A stretch of DNA of 64,000 nt, taken from contig OV121083.1 of assembly GCA_921293015.1 (NCBI GenBank), positions 32,356,908 to 32,420,907 of the forward strand, in the 5' to 3' direction. Positions within the stretch are counted from its first letter, which is position 1, and every line of letters begins with the position of its first letter. The DNA is from Phorcus lineatus (lineage: Eukaryota > Mollusca > Gastropoda > Trochida > Trochidae). Both the position numbers and the translations under genes were made by a program. A model generated the notes under the pieces. The model was not told the DNA's origin and made no database searches. It was given only the letters and a program-made list of their open reading frames with translations. Positions 56,301 to 63,775 of the stretch are shown in pieces.

Positions 56301-58364
56301 GTCGGAGTGCTCCGTTTGACACTCAAAAATCTTTTACAGGCATACAGATGTACCCTTTTCAAGTTAACAATTGTATTTAATTCCCAATTTTCTGCCCCGT
56401 ATAAAAGAGTGGGATTGATCTTTACATGATTTATTCTAATGAGTTCATATTGAGATCTCATTGGATGTGTGTTTGTCTTAGAAATCCTAGCAATACGTTT
56501 TTGCTTGCACAGCTGCATACTTTGTATGTAATGACCATGATAGATGACTTGTGACATATACACCATGATATTTATAAGAACCTGTGGTTTCAAGTTAGCA
56601 ATTATTGTAGGACCATCTATCATTTTTCAGTTTTCCACCATTTTTAGATACCACAACTTTTATTTTCTCTATAGATTTACTTTTAATTTTGACTGTATAC
56701 ACAAATTCTAAAGTTCATATTTGTAAACCAATAACAGTATTTAAATCAAGACAATATTATCAGCAAAAAGTAAAAGAAATAGTTGGAAAACATTTTGATG
56801 TAACTGTTTGTCATGTGTACAATTATTTTCGATCTGGCTGGCTAATTCATAATTAAAGAAGAAAAATAAGATGGGACTTAATACACAACCCTGTCTGTCA
56901 CCCATTTGTTTATCAAATGATTTTGACAAAATATTTCTATTTCTGACATATGCTTTTACATTTCCATACATTTATTTTAAAAGATAACACATTTTGGGCT
57001 AAGACATCGTACGTTTAGAATATTCCATAATTTATTTCTGTTCACCGAATCAAAAGCTTTTGCAAAGTAAACGAATAAAGCATAACATTTACCACCTTTG
57101 ATATTTGGGCATCTCTGGACAATACTTTGTAAGACAAACATATTATTAATGTTTGTGTATACTTGGCATTCAGTAAGCTTATCCATTGTTCAATCTAGTT
57201 AAAATTTGCTGTAATATATAAAACGTCCCAAAATCCGTTATTACATCTTGAGAATTACACACCTAATACGTGTCGCGCAGGCGTGAACATCAACAATCAA
57301 AAAAGAGCTGGCCCAGCACTGGTCAATGCGATTGTTTCGCCGTTCGTGAGCACCAAGATTACAAAATCCTAATATTACCGATGTGCCGCAGTGAATTTTG
57401 TTGAAAAAAAAATATGACAACATCAATTCTATGCAGATATTGTTGACGAAATATTTTTGTGATGTCTATTTGTTCATTAGTGCAAAAGTATATATTTTTT
57501 CAAATTAGGGGAATCACAAAATAAGTTTTTGAGGATAAAGATAGACAAACGTAGGGTACACGTCAACGTGTGATGTCGACATGTTCACCAAGATAAACCC
57601 ATCTTGAATAATGTCACACGCTGACGTTTACCTTACGTTTGTCTATATATATCCTTAAACACTTTATTTGTGAGTGTTTGGGAGGGTGTAGCGCAGTGGT
57701 TAGCGCGTTTGGCTTCGGTTCAAGAGGTACATGGTTCGAATACCGCCAGGGAAACTCTGTCGGCAATAGAGAACTGTTCTACACGCAGTAGGGTTTAGGT
57801 ACAATGCTTTAATTTCAGTGCAGTACCACCTATAGTTCGCTTGTTTGATTTATACATAATTTCGTGGTCATAACTAAATATGATTAATTAACTTTGTTTG
57901 AGCGATTAATACACACAAAAATGACCAAAAGCTAACGTTCCCATCACAATCTATAAACCTACCCACAACACTTAAAGTTTAATTTAATTATTTCAGGCCA
58001 TCGTATGGAAGGTAAACTTCTGGGAATGCAAATATGCAGCCGATTCGATCTCACTGTCAAAGGATTTAGGGAGTCCTGGTCACAGATACTGTTTGCGAGC
58101 TATATAATTTTTGTATAAGGCAAACTCGACAATTAGATGTAAATATATCACTAAATAATAAACACAACTTAATAATCCGTCTCGCCCCTACCTTCCCATC
58201 AAGGTGTCAAGGAAACGCCTCCAGCCCCTAGCCTGAGACCATCTGCCATCCTGCTGGGGTTTTCTCGCCGTCCTCGCTCTGTGACGGACATGACGTCCAC
58301 CCTCGCCCCCTGAACTAAGTAGCACCACTGCTACCACGATGAGCACCGCACAAGGGACACGCAT
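29087..58364 (-). CDS. TGFBI/periostin-like secreted EMI-FAS1 protein (15 exons)
   Basis: The exon order on minus is 58364-58192, 49376-49278, 47574-47440, 45747-45653, 45550-45363, 43596-43411, 43252-43102, 42930-42790, 42442-42230, 34599-34463, 32638-32468, 31401-31303, 31036-30890, 30775-30685 and 29379-29087. All phases agree, giving 772 residues. A signal peptide is followed by a 60-residue Arg/aromatic linker and an EMI domain (residues ~92-168; Cys in HVCTN, VCDETA, YKCTT, ECCHGF, GCPK). Four FAS1 domains occupy ~169-325, 326-463, 464-598 and 599-735. Visible FAS1 motifs include FTVFVP/FTIFAP, NHV/KYHM and (A)TNGVLH.IDKVL. The tail is acidic (EEEEEED) and then Arg/Gly-rich. Family members are extracellular-matrix adhesion proteins; this role is inferred from domain order. 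Human TGFBI is about 683 residues and periostin about 836. Confidence 0.9.
30001..30305 (-). mobile_element. tRNA-derived SINE, diverged
   Basis: It has the same body as the copy at 13697 (cagggagaaagcccgcaaca, atgcattggggtgaaacctg), but the B box is altered (plus 'gggatttgaacc') and an insertion lies nearby. The tail reads gtgaggtaaggtgattt. No clear target duplication is seen. It lies in the last intron of the FAS1 gene. Confidence 0.8.
30685..30775 (-). CDS. FAS1 gene exon 14
   Basis: It encodes AFETLSEETLKRLTDK and on to VLKNHIAN, the central helices and the NH motif of FAS1-4. The acceptor is gttgccag, the donor G|GTAGGT, phase 1. Confidence 0.9.
30890..31036 (-). CDS. FAS1 gene exon 13
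   Basis: It encodes VLLPPPGNVEDVLAM, then LVKLLKGAGLADSL and GPFTIFAPTNN, the start of FAS1-4 with the H1 motif. The acceptor is tatttcag, the donor AAC|GTGAGC, phase 0 on both sides. Confidence 0.92.
31303..31401 (-). CDS. FAS1 gene exon 12
   Basis: It encodes FPYGDTWTRTAMCAPIRK and then NIKSCNGMINIIDK, the end of FAS1-3. The usual TNGV motif is here CNGM. The acceptor is tctcttcag, the donor AAG|GTACAA. Confidence 0.88.
31447..31737. repeat. 29-bp minisatellite with poly-G edge
   Basis: A run of G (31457-31480) is followed by about eight units of 'cccactttctaaacttggggg' plus 'cagtcct', alternating ggggg and gtgac variants. It ends in a short TA run. It sits 46 bases from exon 12, on its acceptor side. 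Confidence 0.93.
32468..32638 (-). CDS. FAS1 gene exon 11
   Basis: It encodes NLNNEMLTDLMQNRDLLA, then IIKYHMVPEKL and LAGKQIRINEYSL, the FAS1-3 core with the YH motif linked to adhesion in this family. The donor CTG|GTTGGT is not ideal but gives phase 0 and a good domain join. Confidence 0.85.
33000..34380 (-). pseudogene. Tc1-like transposon relic in FAS1 intron
   Basis: The transposase pieces are in order on minus but in different frames. A helix-turn-helix start (MVRRQLSELDRGRAIAW, QGFTQRNVAQRIGCSQS) lies at 34094-33990. RRDWCTRHRDW and the first catalytic Asp in VLFTDEIRF are at 33750-33640. A MVWAGIS block is near 33530, and the C-terminal SIEHAWDEVGKRVRD is at 33375-33330. Frameshifts and stops break it. 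The ends and inverted repeats were not resolved. It is inactive. Confidence 0.85.
34463..34599 (-). CDS. FAS1 gene exon 10
   Basis: It encodes LSVTDLIDNENATEFLRV, then SSNFTVFVPSNKAFQ, the start of FAS1-3 with the H1 motif. The acceptor is gtttcacag, the donor CAG|GTATAC. Confidence 0.93.
34630..36455. repeat. 23-bp alternating minisatellite, interrupted by a SINE
   Basis: Two alternating 23-bp half-units, 'gagttagacctatatgtccc' + tat and 'gagttagacctttctgttct' + tat, run for about 1.5 kb, then decay into a degenerate extension reaching about 36990. It lies just upstream (gene sense) of exon 10. A SINE at 35981-36297 splits it. Confidence 0.95.
35981..36297 (+). mobile_element. tRNA-derived SINE, full length, with A and B boxes
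   Basis: The A box tagcgcagtggttagcgcg (35989-36007) and B box ggttcgaatcc (36033-36043) are intact, so polymerase III transcription is plausible. The tail is caccaactcacctcacctc. CCCTATGAGTTAG occurs on both sides (35968-35980, 36298-36310) and may be a 13-bp target duplication, though that sequence is also part of the surrounding array. Confidence 0.93.
37147..37874. mobile_element. 728-bp MITE with 68-bp perfect TIRs
   Basis: The terminal inverted repeats begin CATGGGCCCCGCTAACAGAG and match for 68 bases on each side. They are flanked by an 8-bp direct repeat, GTCAGGGT (37139-37146, 37875-37882). The interior is also a diverged foldback (37353-37410 against 37605-37680). No transposase ORF is present. 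The 8-bp duplication and CA...TG ends fit P- or hAT-type transposition; superfamily unproven. Confidence 0.9.
37883..42229. other. Large intron remainder, mostly unassigned
   Basis: This is part of the 7.6-kb intron between exons 9 and 10. It is AT-rich. A SINE 3' end lies at 40896-40956 (ccacgccgctaatggctg, ending aactcactcactcac). A stretch at 41120-41700 with an AATAAA (41626) could be LTR-like, but no partner repeat or target duplication was seen. Confidence 0.4.
40896..40956 (+). mobile_element. SINE 3'-end fragment
   Basis: It contains gccgctaatggctgaaat, attgcccaagcggcgttaaa and a tail of ctcactcactcac. It is the reverse orientation of the fragment at 26006-26062 and belongs to the same family. 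Confidence 0.75.
42230..42442 (-). CDS. FAS1 gene exon 9
   Basis: It encodes VLKNHVLPNVICSMVIQG, then MATNGVLHIIDKVLVPEE, the second half of FAS1-2 with both conserved motifs. The acceptor is tctgtag, the donor GAAG|GTGGGC, phase 1 on both sides. Confidence 0.94.
42790..42930 (-). CDS. FAS1 gene exon 8
   Basis: It encodes LARADLVQTFREEGQWTV and FAPTDAAFKQLEPGLL, the first half of FAS1-2. The acceptor is ccttatag, the donor CAGA|GTGAGT. Confidence 0.94.
43102..43252 (-). CDS. FAS1 gene exon 7
   Basis: It encodes LMTANCVKVSSPDKQATN, GVLHQVEGLLQPVTNT and on to LVDLISKS, the end of FAS1-1 and start of FAS1-2. The acceptor is gtgttccag, the donor ACAG|GTGAAC. Confidence 0.93.
43411..43596 (-). 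CDS. FAS1 gene exon 6
   Basis: The exon is 62 codons, phase 0 on both sides. It encodes DGVVMVSRKLTDKVLG, then LLLGHLVVGHFPTSRL and KIRINFFEEPQK, the FAS1-1 core. The acceptor is catctgtgcag, the donor AAG|GTAGGA. The acceptor plus the first ~25 exon bases is the sequence amplified in the minisatellite at 44205-44880. The GGG.VVMVS start is unusual for FAS1 at this point. Confidence 0.9.
44205..44880. repeat. ~57-bp minisatellite derived from the exon 6 splice acceptor
   Basis: About twelve diverged units carry CTGTGCAGGACGGG (minus) followed by a TGACAGTGTCGAGACGG-like stretch. These resemble the end of intron 5 and the start of exon 6 (43575-43606). For example, plus 'cgacactatcacgaccacg' at 44209-44227 matches 'cgacaccatcacgaccccg' in exon 6 with only two changes. 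The array lies in intron 5, 0.6 kb upstream (gene sense) of exon 6. Confidence 0.88.
44900..45260. repeat. Degenerate tandem-core repeat fragment
   Basis: Stretches such as 'ggcacatatacatgaattga' and 'atcatctacatgatatgg' resemble units of the element at 45960-46606, but they are diverged and lack recognisable ends. Confidence 0.35.
45363..45550 (-). CDS. FAS1 gene exon 5
   Basis: It encodes VKLEDLVDTARKLGLTEF and GNFTVFVPVNSAFKNLD, then IMPQ, the start of FAS1-1. The acceptor is gatatag|AG; a second AG two bases on would break the frame. The donor is CAG|GTAACA. Confidence 0.94.
45653..45747 (-). CDS. FAS1 gene exon 4: second half of EMI domain
   Basis: It encodes RVMNEQRVMTEIKECCHGF and SRKEDDYGCPK. 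The adjacent cysteines and following Gly-aromatic pair (ECCHGF) are characteristic of EMI domains. The acceptor is ataatttcag, the donor AAAG|GTACAC. Confidence 0.92.
45960..46606 (-). mobile_element. Hairpin-ended element with ~130-150-bp tandem core (copy 3)
   Basis: On minus it begins GGGACGGGAAATTGTTCCCG (a foldback), then a TCTGCGTCCGTG stretch, then about four units containing 'tccggagcacaac', 'accaaatttggtat', 'gatgtgtgccttttttgggt' and 'tttccatggcaac'-like bases. These correspond one to one with the units of the element at 7618-8547. The far end is degenerate. It lies in intron 3 of the FAS1 gene, touching the next minisatellite. Confidence 0.7.
46610..47439. repeat. 51-bp minisatellite derived from the exon 3 splice donor
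   Basis: About 15 intronic units follow exon 3 directly. Each carries the exon's last bases and its donor (minus TACAAGTGCACAACCAC then GTGAGTACATCTC). Twelve keep GTGAGT exactly (plus 'actcac' at 51-base steps, for example 46873, 46924, 47383); three near the far end read ATGAGT or GGGAGT instead. Units are 51 bp, so all frames stay open for long stretches on both strands. The ORFs at 46634-47209 and 46606-47247 are therefore artefacts unless shown otherwise. Confidence 0.95.
47440..47574 (-). CDS. FAS1 gene exon 3: first half of EMI domain
   Basis: It encodes PHVCTNKTEETSNTAGTG, then FSLHSQVCDETATVYKC and TT. The PHVC start and spaced cysteines match EMI domains. The acceptor is tttcccttcag, the donor CCAC|GTGAGT, phase 2 on both sides. 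Reading past the donor meets TGA at once (ACG TGA). Confidence 0.9.
47575..49277. other. Intron 2 of FAS1 gene, nothing recognised
   Basis: This is AT-rich intron. The ORF at 48486-48815 shows no family features and low-complexity hydrophobic content. Confidence 0.5.
49278..49376 (-). CDS. FAS1 gene exon 2: Arg/aromatic linker
   Basis: It encodes NANRRFGFELGSDDSRFN and FDFGWNFKRQPWWDG, between the signal peptide and EMI domain. Phase 2 on both sides fits exons 1 and 3. The acceptor is catgtttcag, the donor GG|GTAAGA. Family members usually have only a short segment here. Confidence 0.85.
50420..51030 (-). pseudogene. mariner transposase relic
   Basis: On minus, frames shift between a block with NADETGF (first catalytic Asp), a KAPKFF...SAGKVKARFFG block, RGILLVHDNAPVHKSRV (second catalytic Asp) and SPDLAPSDYFLFNNLKS, the mariner C-terminal signature. 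Stops and frameshifts make it inactive. It lies in intron 1 of the FAS1 gene. Confidence 0.88.
51290..51790 (+). pseudogene. Penelope-like element GIY-YIG endonuclease relic
   Basis: It encodes PAGVLYHITCDCKESYIGE followed by TSRPL, the GIY-YIG pattern (GVLYHI...YIGET) of Penelope-like retroelements, then LRIKIHQTSVQ in a shifted frame. A stop follows the YIG block. Only the endonuclease end is recognised; the RT part is absent or not visible. Confidence 0.75.
52142..55843. mobile_element. 3.7-kb element with TIRs made of repeated TTACGTAAATTGTAATA motif
   Basis: The left TIR (52142-52302) and right TIR (55659-55843) are inverted copies. Each consists of several 'acgtaaattgtaata' motifs and a 'ggtaaaatgtaataa' variant, ending inward at TTGTAATAACCGA. 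ATGG flanks both outer ends (52138-52141, 55844-55847), possibly a 4-bp target duplication. No transposase is recognised between them, so it is likely a non-autonomous DNA transposon. It contains, at 54488-54563, a copy of the ~75-bp repeat also at 24404. Confidence 0.65.
56070..56210 (-). mobile_element. SINE fragment, 5'-truncated
   Basis: It carries the body bases cagggagaaagcccgcaaaa, cctgcgagcatcggctgg and atgggtggtact, but the tRNA-like boxes are absent. It abuts the LINE relic. Confidence 0.75.
56211..57190 (-). pseudogene. Non-LTR retrotransposon (LINE) reverse transcriptase relic
   Basis: The RT blocks on minus are in broken frames: YFAKAFDSVNRNKLWNIL (57090-57030), KQMGDRQGCVLSPILF (56920-56870) and LLLFADNIVLI, where the catalytic FADD is changed to FADN (56770-56745). 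A post-RT segment with PTLLYGAENWEL lies near 56400. The 5' part is missing. It is inactive. It resembles the same broad LINE group as the copy at 59450-62110. Confidence 0.85.
57515..57672. mobile_element. 158-bp palindromic MITE
   Basis: The left arm CACAAAATAAG...gatagacaaacgtagggtac and right arm ...taccttacgtttgtctat...CTTTATTTGTG are inverted copies of about 60-70 bases with few differences. The target duplication is not clear. Confidence 0.72.
57681..57842 (+). mobile_element. tRNA-derived SINE, 3'-truncated
   Basis: It has an A box gtagcgcagtggttagcgcg and a slightly altered B box (ggttcgaatacc), then the start of the body (gagaactgttctacacgc, cagtgcagtaccacc). The 3' half and tail are missing. 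Confidence 0.85.
58192..58364 (-). CDS. FAS1 gene exon 1: start codon and signal peptide
   Basis: I chose the ATG at 58364 because it opens directly onto a signal peptide (MRVPCAVLIVVAVVLL). The frame is open further up to 58442, but that would put 26 polar residues before the hydrophobic stretch. After the signal comes a basic segment (RHVRHRARTARK, then RWSQARGWRRFL). The donor is AAG|GTAGGG, phase 2. Confidence 0.85.
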
Positions 58365-58459
58365 TGTGGATAGTGAAGAGCCTCCGAGCACCACTGCAGA
58401 GTCTTGGCTGTAGAACCGCGGAGAGGAGTCTGACTTAATCAAGGGCTATTGTTTTGGGG

Positions 58460-58468
58460 AATTTATGT
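58460..58468 (-). promoter_or_regulatory. Possible TATA-like box of FAS1 gene
   Basis: CATAAATT on minus lies about 100 bases upstream of the chosen ATG. The position is plausible but the match is weak and no transcript data exist here. Confidence 0.2.
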
Positions 58469-58469
58469 T

Positions 58470-59445
58470 AAAGGACGGGAAGTGCATTAGTCATGCCAGC
58501 TGCTCCTCTGGCGAGGAAAGGGGGAGGGAATGGGATGGGGGAAGAGGTGACGGGGAAGTCTGGAAAGATATGGCTGGGGTAGAACGGTGATTCAGAAGCA
58601 ATGGAGAGAAAGTAGTAATGGTAAATGGAGGTAAAGCTTCTATAATCTACAATCTATGAGTCTTATTTTTTTCTGATTTGAGAAGTAAACCGAGAAACTT
58701 ACATAAATTCCATGTTTTCATTGTTTGCTATTATTTTTTTGGCATTTACTTATACATATAATCACCAAACACCGAGACAATGGTAAAGTGTAAAGATTGA
58801 TTGAGATAGAGCAACAAAGTATCATACGTGCTCAATGATGTTACGGAGGTTCAGAGCTACATCTACATTTTAGTAGAACACGGCCATGATGACGGAGAGT
58901 TGATGTCAGCGATTTAGTCTAGCTATCTGCCCTATATCCCGGGTTTCAAGCGTTGATTTATTTATATATTTCATCTTCTATATAATCTAAACGGAGATTT
59001 ACATTTAATTACATATATTTCTTCTTGAAAGCAATGAAATAAACATCACATAGTGACAGAGTTGTCATCGCTTAATAATTAACTCTTCACGACCTAATTT
59101 GCATACATATAGGAGTATATATAGAGCGTTTATGTAACAGGTAGGAGATGTTTCCGCTGGGCGAGGAGACCAAGTTCCTGTGCCAGATCATGGGTCATAT
59201 CACGCATCCATAACGTGTATCTATGTTTGTTTATATATAGTGAATATACATCCGGGAGGAACTGCACGGTTTTCCTTGATAACGCTTGTTTATCAAACAG
59301 TGTCACAGAGTTCTCATGTTTATCTAACTGCGCAGTGCAAATCAGGTTAGAAAAAACTTACTGTTGATGATAGAAGTGAAACCGTTTCTGTTAATTGTAA
59401 TGTTTACTGAGTTAAGAGTAAAATTACTTCAAATCAGAGGGTGAA
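58470..59445. other. Region upstream of FAS1 gene, nothing recognised
   Basis: This is a G/A-rich stretch (58500-58570) followed by AT-rich DNA. It may hold upstream promoter elements, but none can be supported from sequence alone. Confidence 0.4.
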
Positions 59446-59449
59446 GCTG

Positions 59450-62110
59450 TTAGCCGTAAATCACGCCAGCATCAGTGAACAGTTTATGATTAATGTATAG
59501 TTCTTCTAGACTTGAATGAACCTGCTTATTGTATGGTTTGAATATATTGATCTGTGTAAACTCATCCCTCAAGTCGTACACACAAAATCGTTTGTGTTGT
59601 CTATCGGAATCTGAAAGTTTTAAACTAATACCTCTCTCATGTCGAACAAAAGAAAGAAAGTATGTGATGAAGGGATCGGTATATAGACATTTTTGACAGG
59701 TGTCAATCATAATTTTGATGGATGATTAATGAGTTTTTAATCCCTTCTATTGTTAAAGAGAGAGAGCTTATTTCTGTAAAGGGGCCACCAGCCCATTATA
59801 CATGTAAGTCGATGACACAATAAACTGCCGAAGCGCCATAAAATATCATGTACAGACAAAGCATAAAGCAATTCTATGATGGACATTGTTGGGCATCAGC
59901 ATGATGCAAAATGTTTGTTACTTTTCTTTTGAGCTAGAAAAATATATTTTGAAAGATTATTGAGTACAATACTATTTGTTGATGTAAACAGTGAGTTGAG
60001 CTTGTTATCAGATGGGATTACATAGTAATACTCTTGTATGAGATCTGTTCTCAGGTTATTATAGAATGGACATTCAAGGCAAAAATGCAATTCAGATTCA
60101 ACAGTTGGTATAACACAAATTGGGCAAAGACGATCTTTATGGTCAAGTTTTAGGCGTCTACCAAACTCTATCATAAGGTTATGGTTTGAACAGCGGAATT
60201 TGCATAACGCAGTGCAATATGCTTTAACGTTAATCACTCTAAAATAAATTTCTTCACAAAATATACCTTAATTTGCTTGTAAATCTTTTATTTAGAATAT
60301 TTATCAAGATCTGAAAACCAATCTTGAACGTCAATGTCAATACATCTCTGTTTCAATTCCAAAAGAAAACTTTTAACATTGTCCACATGCTGATCAATCC
60401 ACTCCTTTCCAAAGCCGTATGTAAATAATAGATTTCTTACTTTGCAAGCCATATTTGTTTTCATCTAGATTAAATTGATACTTATAAACATTGTACAAAA
60501 TTTCGTTGTCCCTTTGACTTGTACATCTTATCCAATACTTCACTATTTTGACATATTTATTAACATTCAAAGAATATCTACTATATTCGCCGTTGTAACA
60601 GAAAGCCTTAGTATTTGCTTACAAAATTTATCATGAACATGAAGAATATTTGGCGAGCTATGAAAACCCGATACCTCTTCGCCATTTAGCAAAATTGGTA
60701 GAATTTTAATGTAAAAAATATACAGCAAGACTTTCAATGGAAGACTGTAAAAATTATTAATGAAGGATCTTGTGAGAGACAAAACTTTCCATGCCAGTTC
60801 CGCTAAAGATTTTTGTGTGATATACCAACTTCCTGAACTCGTGAAATGGAGGCCCAAATATTATAAGATTTGACAATTTCCAAGTTTTCCCCATTAAAAA
60901 TTTTGTTTTTCATATTTCCTTAGTCTACCAGCTTCCCTTAATACAATTATTATACTTCTTATCAATATTAATTTTTAACTTCCATTTTTGACAATATGAA
61001 TTTAATTTGTCTATTCTCTTTAGCAGACCAAGGGGAGTACTATCAAACAAAACAATATCATCTGCAAAAAGCAAAATATATAACTGTATAAAGTCTAGTC
61101 TAATACATCTTTGACTATCAACAGCCAGAAATTCAACCAAATCATTAATAAAAAACGAAAATAAGAAGGGAGACAACTGACAGCCTTGACGCACGCCGAA
61201 TGCACAATCATAAAAATAAGTATAAACCTTTTCGAGAGAGACACATGATTTTACATTTAAGTACATATTTTTAAGTAAATAATACATTCTACCTTTAATA
61301 TTACCAAACCAGAGTTTACATAAGAGACTTGTTCTATCTACAGAGTCAAATGCTGCTTTTAAATCTACGAATGCACAGTAAAGCCTCCCTTTATACAAAG
61401 AAAGATATTTATTGATAACTGTATAAAGGATAAATATGTTATCTGAAGTTTGAAAACCATGTCTAAAACCAGCCTGTTCGGGAGTAAAGAACTGCTCCCG
61501 TTCTGCTCATACTGACAATCTATTACTAATAACTTTTGCAAAGATTTTCCCTGACACTTCCAATAACGTAATTGGTCGATAATTAGATGGTACACCAGTA
61601 GAACCCTTTTGTGCACAGGTAATATGACGCCTACAGTCCAATCAGATGGATAAATGCCCGAAAACAAAATTGCATGAAACAAGAACTTAACATCTGGATA
61701 CAATATTCTGGGGCGTTCTTAAAGAATTCAATACTAATACCACTGAAACCTGGGGCCTTACCAGAGTGCATTCCCGCTATAGCATCTATAACCTCCTGAA
61801 GAGATATATCCTTATCCAGTATATCAACAGTAGATAAGAAAAGATCTTTATCAATGGAATCAACATAAGAACTCACAACATCGTAGAACTCACTTTCCTC
61901 CATGGAAGTATGGAACCCTTTAAATACTCCGTGCCAAACCTCAAAGACAAATTTTCTTTGTCTGCGTATTGTCATCTTGACTTTGAAATGTGGCAATACT
62001 TCTTTAGGAGTTGGAATGGAATTTCTATGTTTACAGCAGAGTTTTTCTGAGTGATTCTCGGTACACATTACAATGAGATAAACAATTGTCACTCTGTTGA
62101 TATCAATCAA
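59450..62110 (-). pseudogene. Non-LTR retrotransposon (LINE), 5'-truncated and frameshifted
   Basis: Reading minus from 62110: an IAGMHSGKAPGFSGISIEFF block, a PSDWTVGVILPVHKR block (61640), then a QAGFRHGFQTSDN-like block (61460). CAFVDLKAAFDSVDRTSL (61370), GVRQGCQLSPFLFSFFIN (61200) and ILLFADDIVLFDS (61070) follow, with the catalytic FADD retained. The C-terminal part has a Cys/His block (LCPICVIPTVESELHFCL, then ECPFY, 60130-60060). No endonuclease domain is present. Several frameshifts and stops separate the blocks, so it is not functional. The 3' end is probably near 59750-59820. Confidence 0.88.
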
Positions 62111-62200
62111 TGTTCAATAATAGAGTGCTATACTTAGGAATGAATTTTGGTAAAGATCCTCCATCATGATGCGGATATCCCCAAATGATCAGTGAAGAAT
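62053..62200. repeat. Dispersed direct repeat, copy 1
   Basis: The segment starts gattctcggtacacattac and ends ccaaatgatcagtgaagaat. It is repeated at 63171-63292 with small deletions and overlaps the 5' end of the LINE relic. Confidence 0.88.
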
Positions 62201-62239
62201 GCCCACAAGCAGTGTACTTATTACCAATAAAAAGGAGGT

Positions 62240-62540
62240 CTTATATGACAACTCTGCGACAACGGGTAGAAGTGTACTATCTTAAAATCACAATGGAAGT
62301 CATATAATACGACGTCTGCGACAACGGGAAGATGTGCGATGCGATGTGCGACAACGGGCAGTGGTTTATCAACATAGTAGTTATAAAGCAACATCTGCGA
62401 CAACAGGCAGAAGTGTACTATTACAAAATACAAAAAGAAGTCATGAAATACAAAACTCTGCGACAACGGGCAGAAGTGTACTAATACAGAATACCAAAGG
62501 AAGTCATAAAATACAAAAACTGCGACAACAGGCTGTGACA
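62240..62540. repeat. ~60-bp minisatellite
   Basis: About five units have 'ctgcgacaacgggcagaagt' then 'gtactattacaaaatac' and 'gaagtcataaaatacaaaa', with diverged lengths. Confidence 0.88.
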
Positions 62541-62599
62541 GCGATTGTTGTCTACCTACAAATATGCAAATATTGGACAGATTATGGCTATTGTTAACC

Positions 62600-63170
62600 T
62601 GGACAAATGTTATGCGTTATCTAACAGACGTAGTAACTATGACCGTTTGCAAACCTGTCGCCAGTGTCCGATAAATGTCTAACAATTGTATTGTCTGTTG
62701 CAGGGAGAGACAAAGACCCAGTTCAAAGAAAGACAAAGAAGATAACTTGAAATACAAATAATAACCATAGCTTTCTATGAAGCTAAATATCATGAAACAG
62801 ATAACAAGATGAACGAAGATTATCTTTTCAGACGTGAATCCCCCTGAAAGAAACTGTAGTATTTACATCTGACACAGGGATTACTAAAATAGAAATACAA
62901 GAATTATCAGAAATTAAAACAAAACTTGCTTTAAAGTAAGTAAACAAATCTTGTTATGTAAGAATATCAATCACACAATAAGAAATATAATAAACAAAAT
63001 GAAATGAAATAATTATTAATTAAAGCTGATAAATGTAGTTTGAAATTAAAAATAAACATGACAAGAGTAGTTTTGATTCATCATAAACAGCAATCAAAGA
63101 TATTCAATTTATGATGAAACAAAAAAACCCAAACTTTTAGTCAATAATATTTATTGAATTGGGGTTGAGG
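62600..63170. other. Intergenic stretch, nothing recognised
   Basis: This is AT-rich DNA between two copies of the dispersed direct repeat, with no ORF or repeat family supported. Confidence 0.45.
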
Positions 63171-63292
63171 GATTCTCGGTACACATTACAATGAGAAAAA
63201 CAATGTTAAATACTAGAGTGCTATATTTAGGAATGAGTTTTGGGAAAGATCCGCCATCATGATGCGGATATACCCAAATGATCAGTGAAGAA
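63171..63292. repeat. Dispersed direct repeat, copy 2
   Basis: This is the second copy of the repeat at 62053-62200, in the same orientation. It shares catcatgatgcggatat and aaatgatcagtgaagaat. Confidence 0.88.
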
Positions 63293-63318
63293 TAATAAAC
63301 TGAAAATCCCCCAAAATG

Positions 63319-63775
63319 CATTCTCTCCCAACAGAGGTAGCTCCGTCATGAATTTCTATACAACCTCTGTCTTAATTCGAAGGTTTCTCGGTCTTCCGGC
63401 ACTTTCCCCTAGCGGGAAAATATTGTAACTCAAACTACCTGGCTATATTTCAACCAATGAAAACAACAAATGCATGAATAACATATTTGATGTCACACAG
63501 GTCTGTGCAATGAAACAGTCGAAAATGAGGCGTTTGTGTTCTGTAAAGACGACTCAAACTGCAAGGTGCTAATCGAATAAAGTTTAGCTTTTGGGAAGCT
63601 TACGGAAATGACTTAGGCGATTTGAATGACAACTTTTAAAACGGCGTCGCTGATTGCACAACTAACTTTGACTGCATCCAATCAGCGTTCTACATTTCGT
63701 GCACAAGAAACCTTCGAATTAAGACAGAGGTTGTATAGAAATTTATGACGGAGCTACCTCTGTTGGGAGAGAATG
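63319..63775. mobile_element. 457-bp MITE with 70-bp TIRs and 8-bp target duplication
   Basis: The TIRs begin CATTCTCTCCCAACAGAGGT and match over 70 bases (63319-63388, 63706-63775) with one difference. They are flanked by the perfect 8-bp direct repeat CCAAAATG (63311-63318, 63776-63783). The interior is non-coding. Near-identical arms imply a young insertion. Confidence 0.94.

Noticed and set aside
58365..58442. A further upstream start for the FAS1 protein (ATG at 58442)
   Set aside because: It would place 26 polar residues before the hydrophobic signal segment; the ATG at 58364 gives a normal signal peptide.
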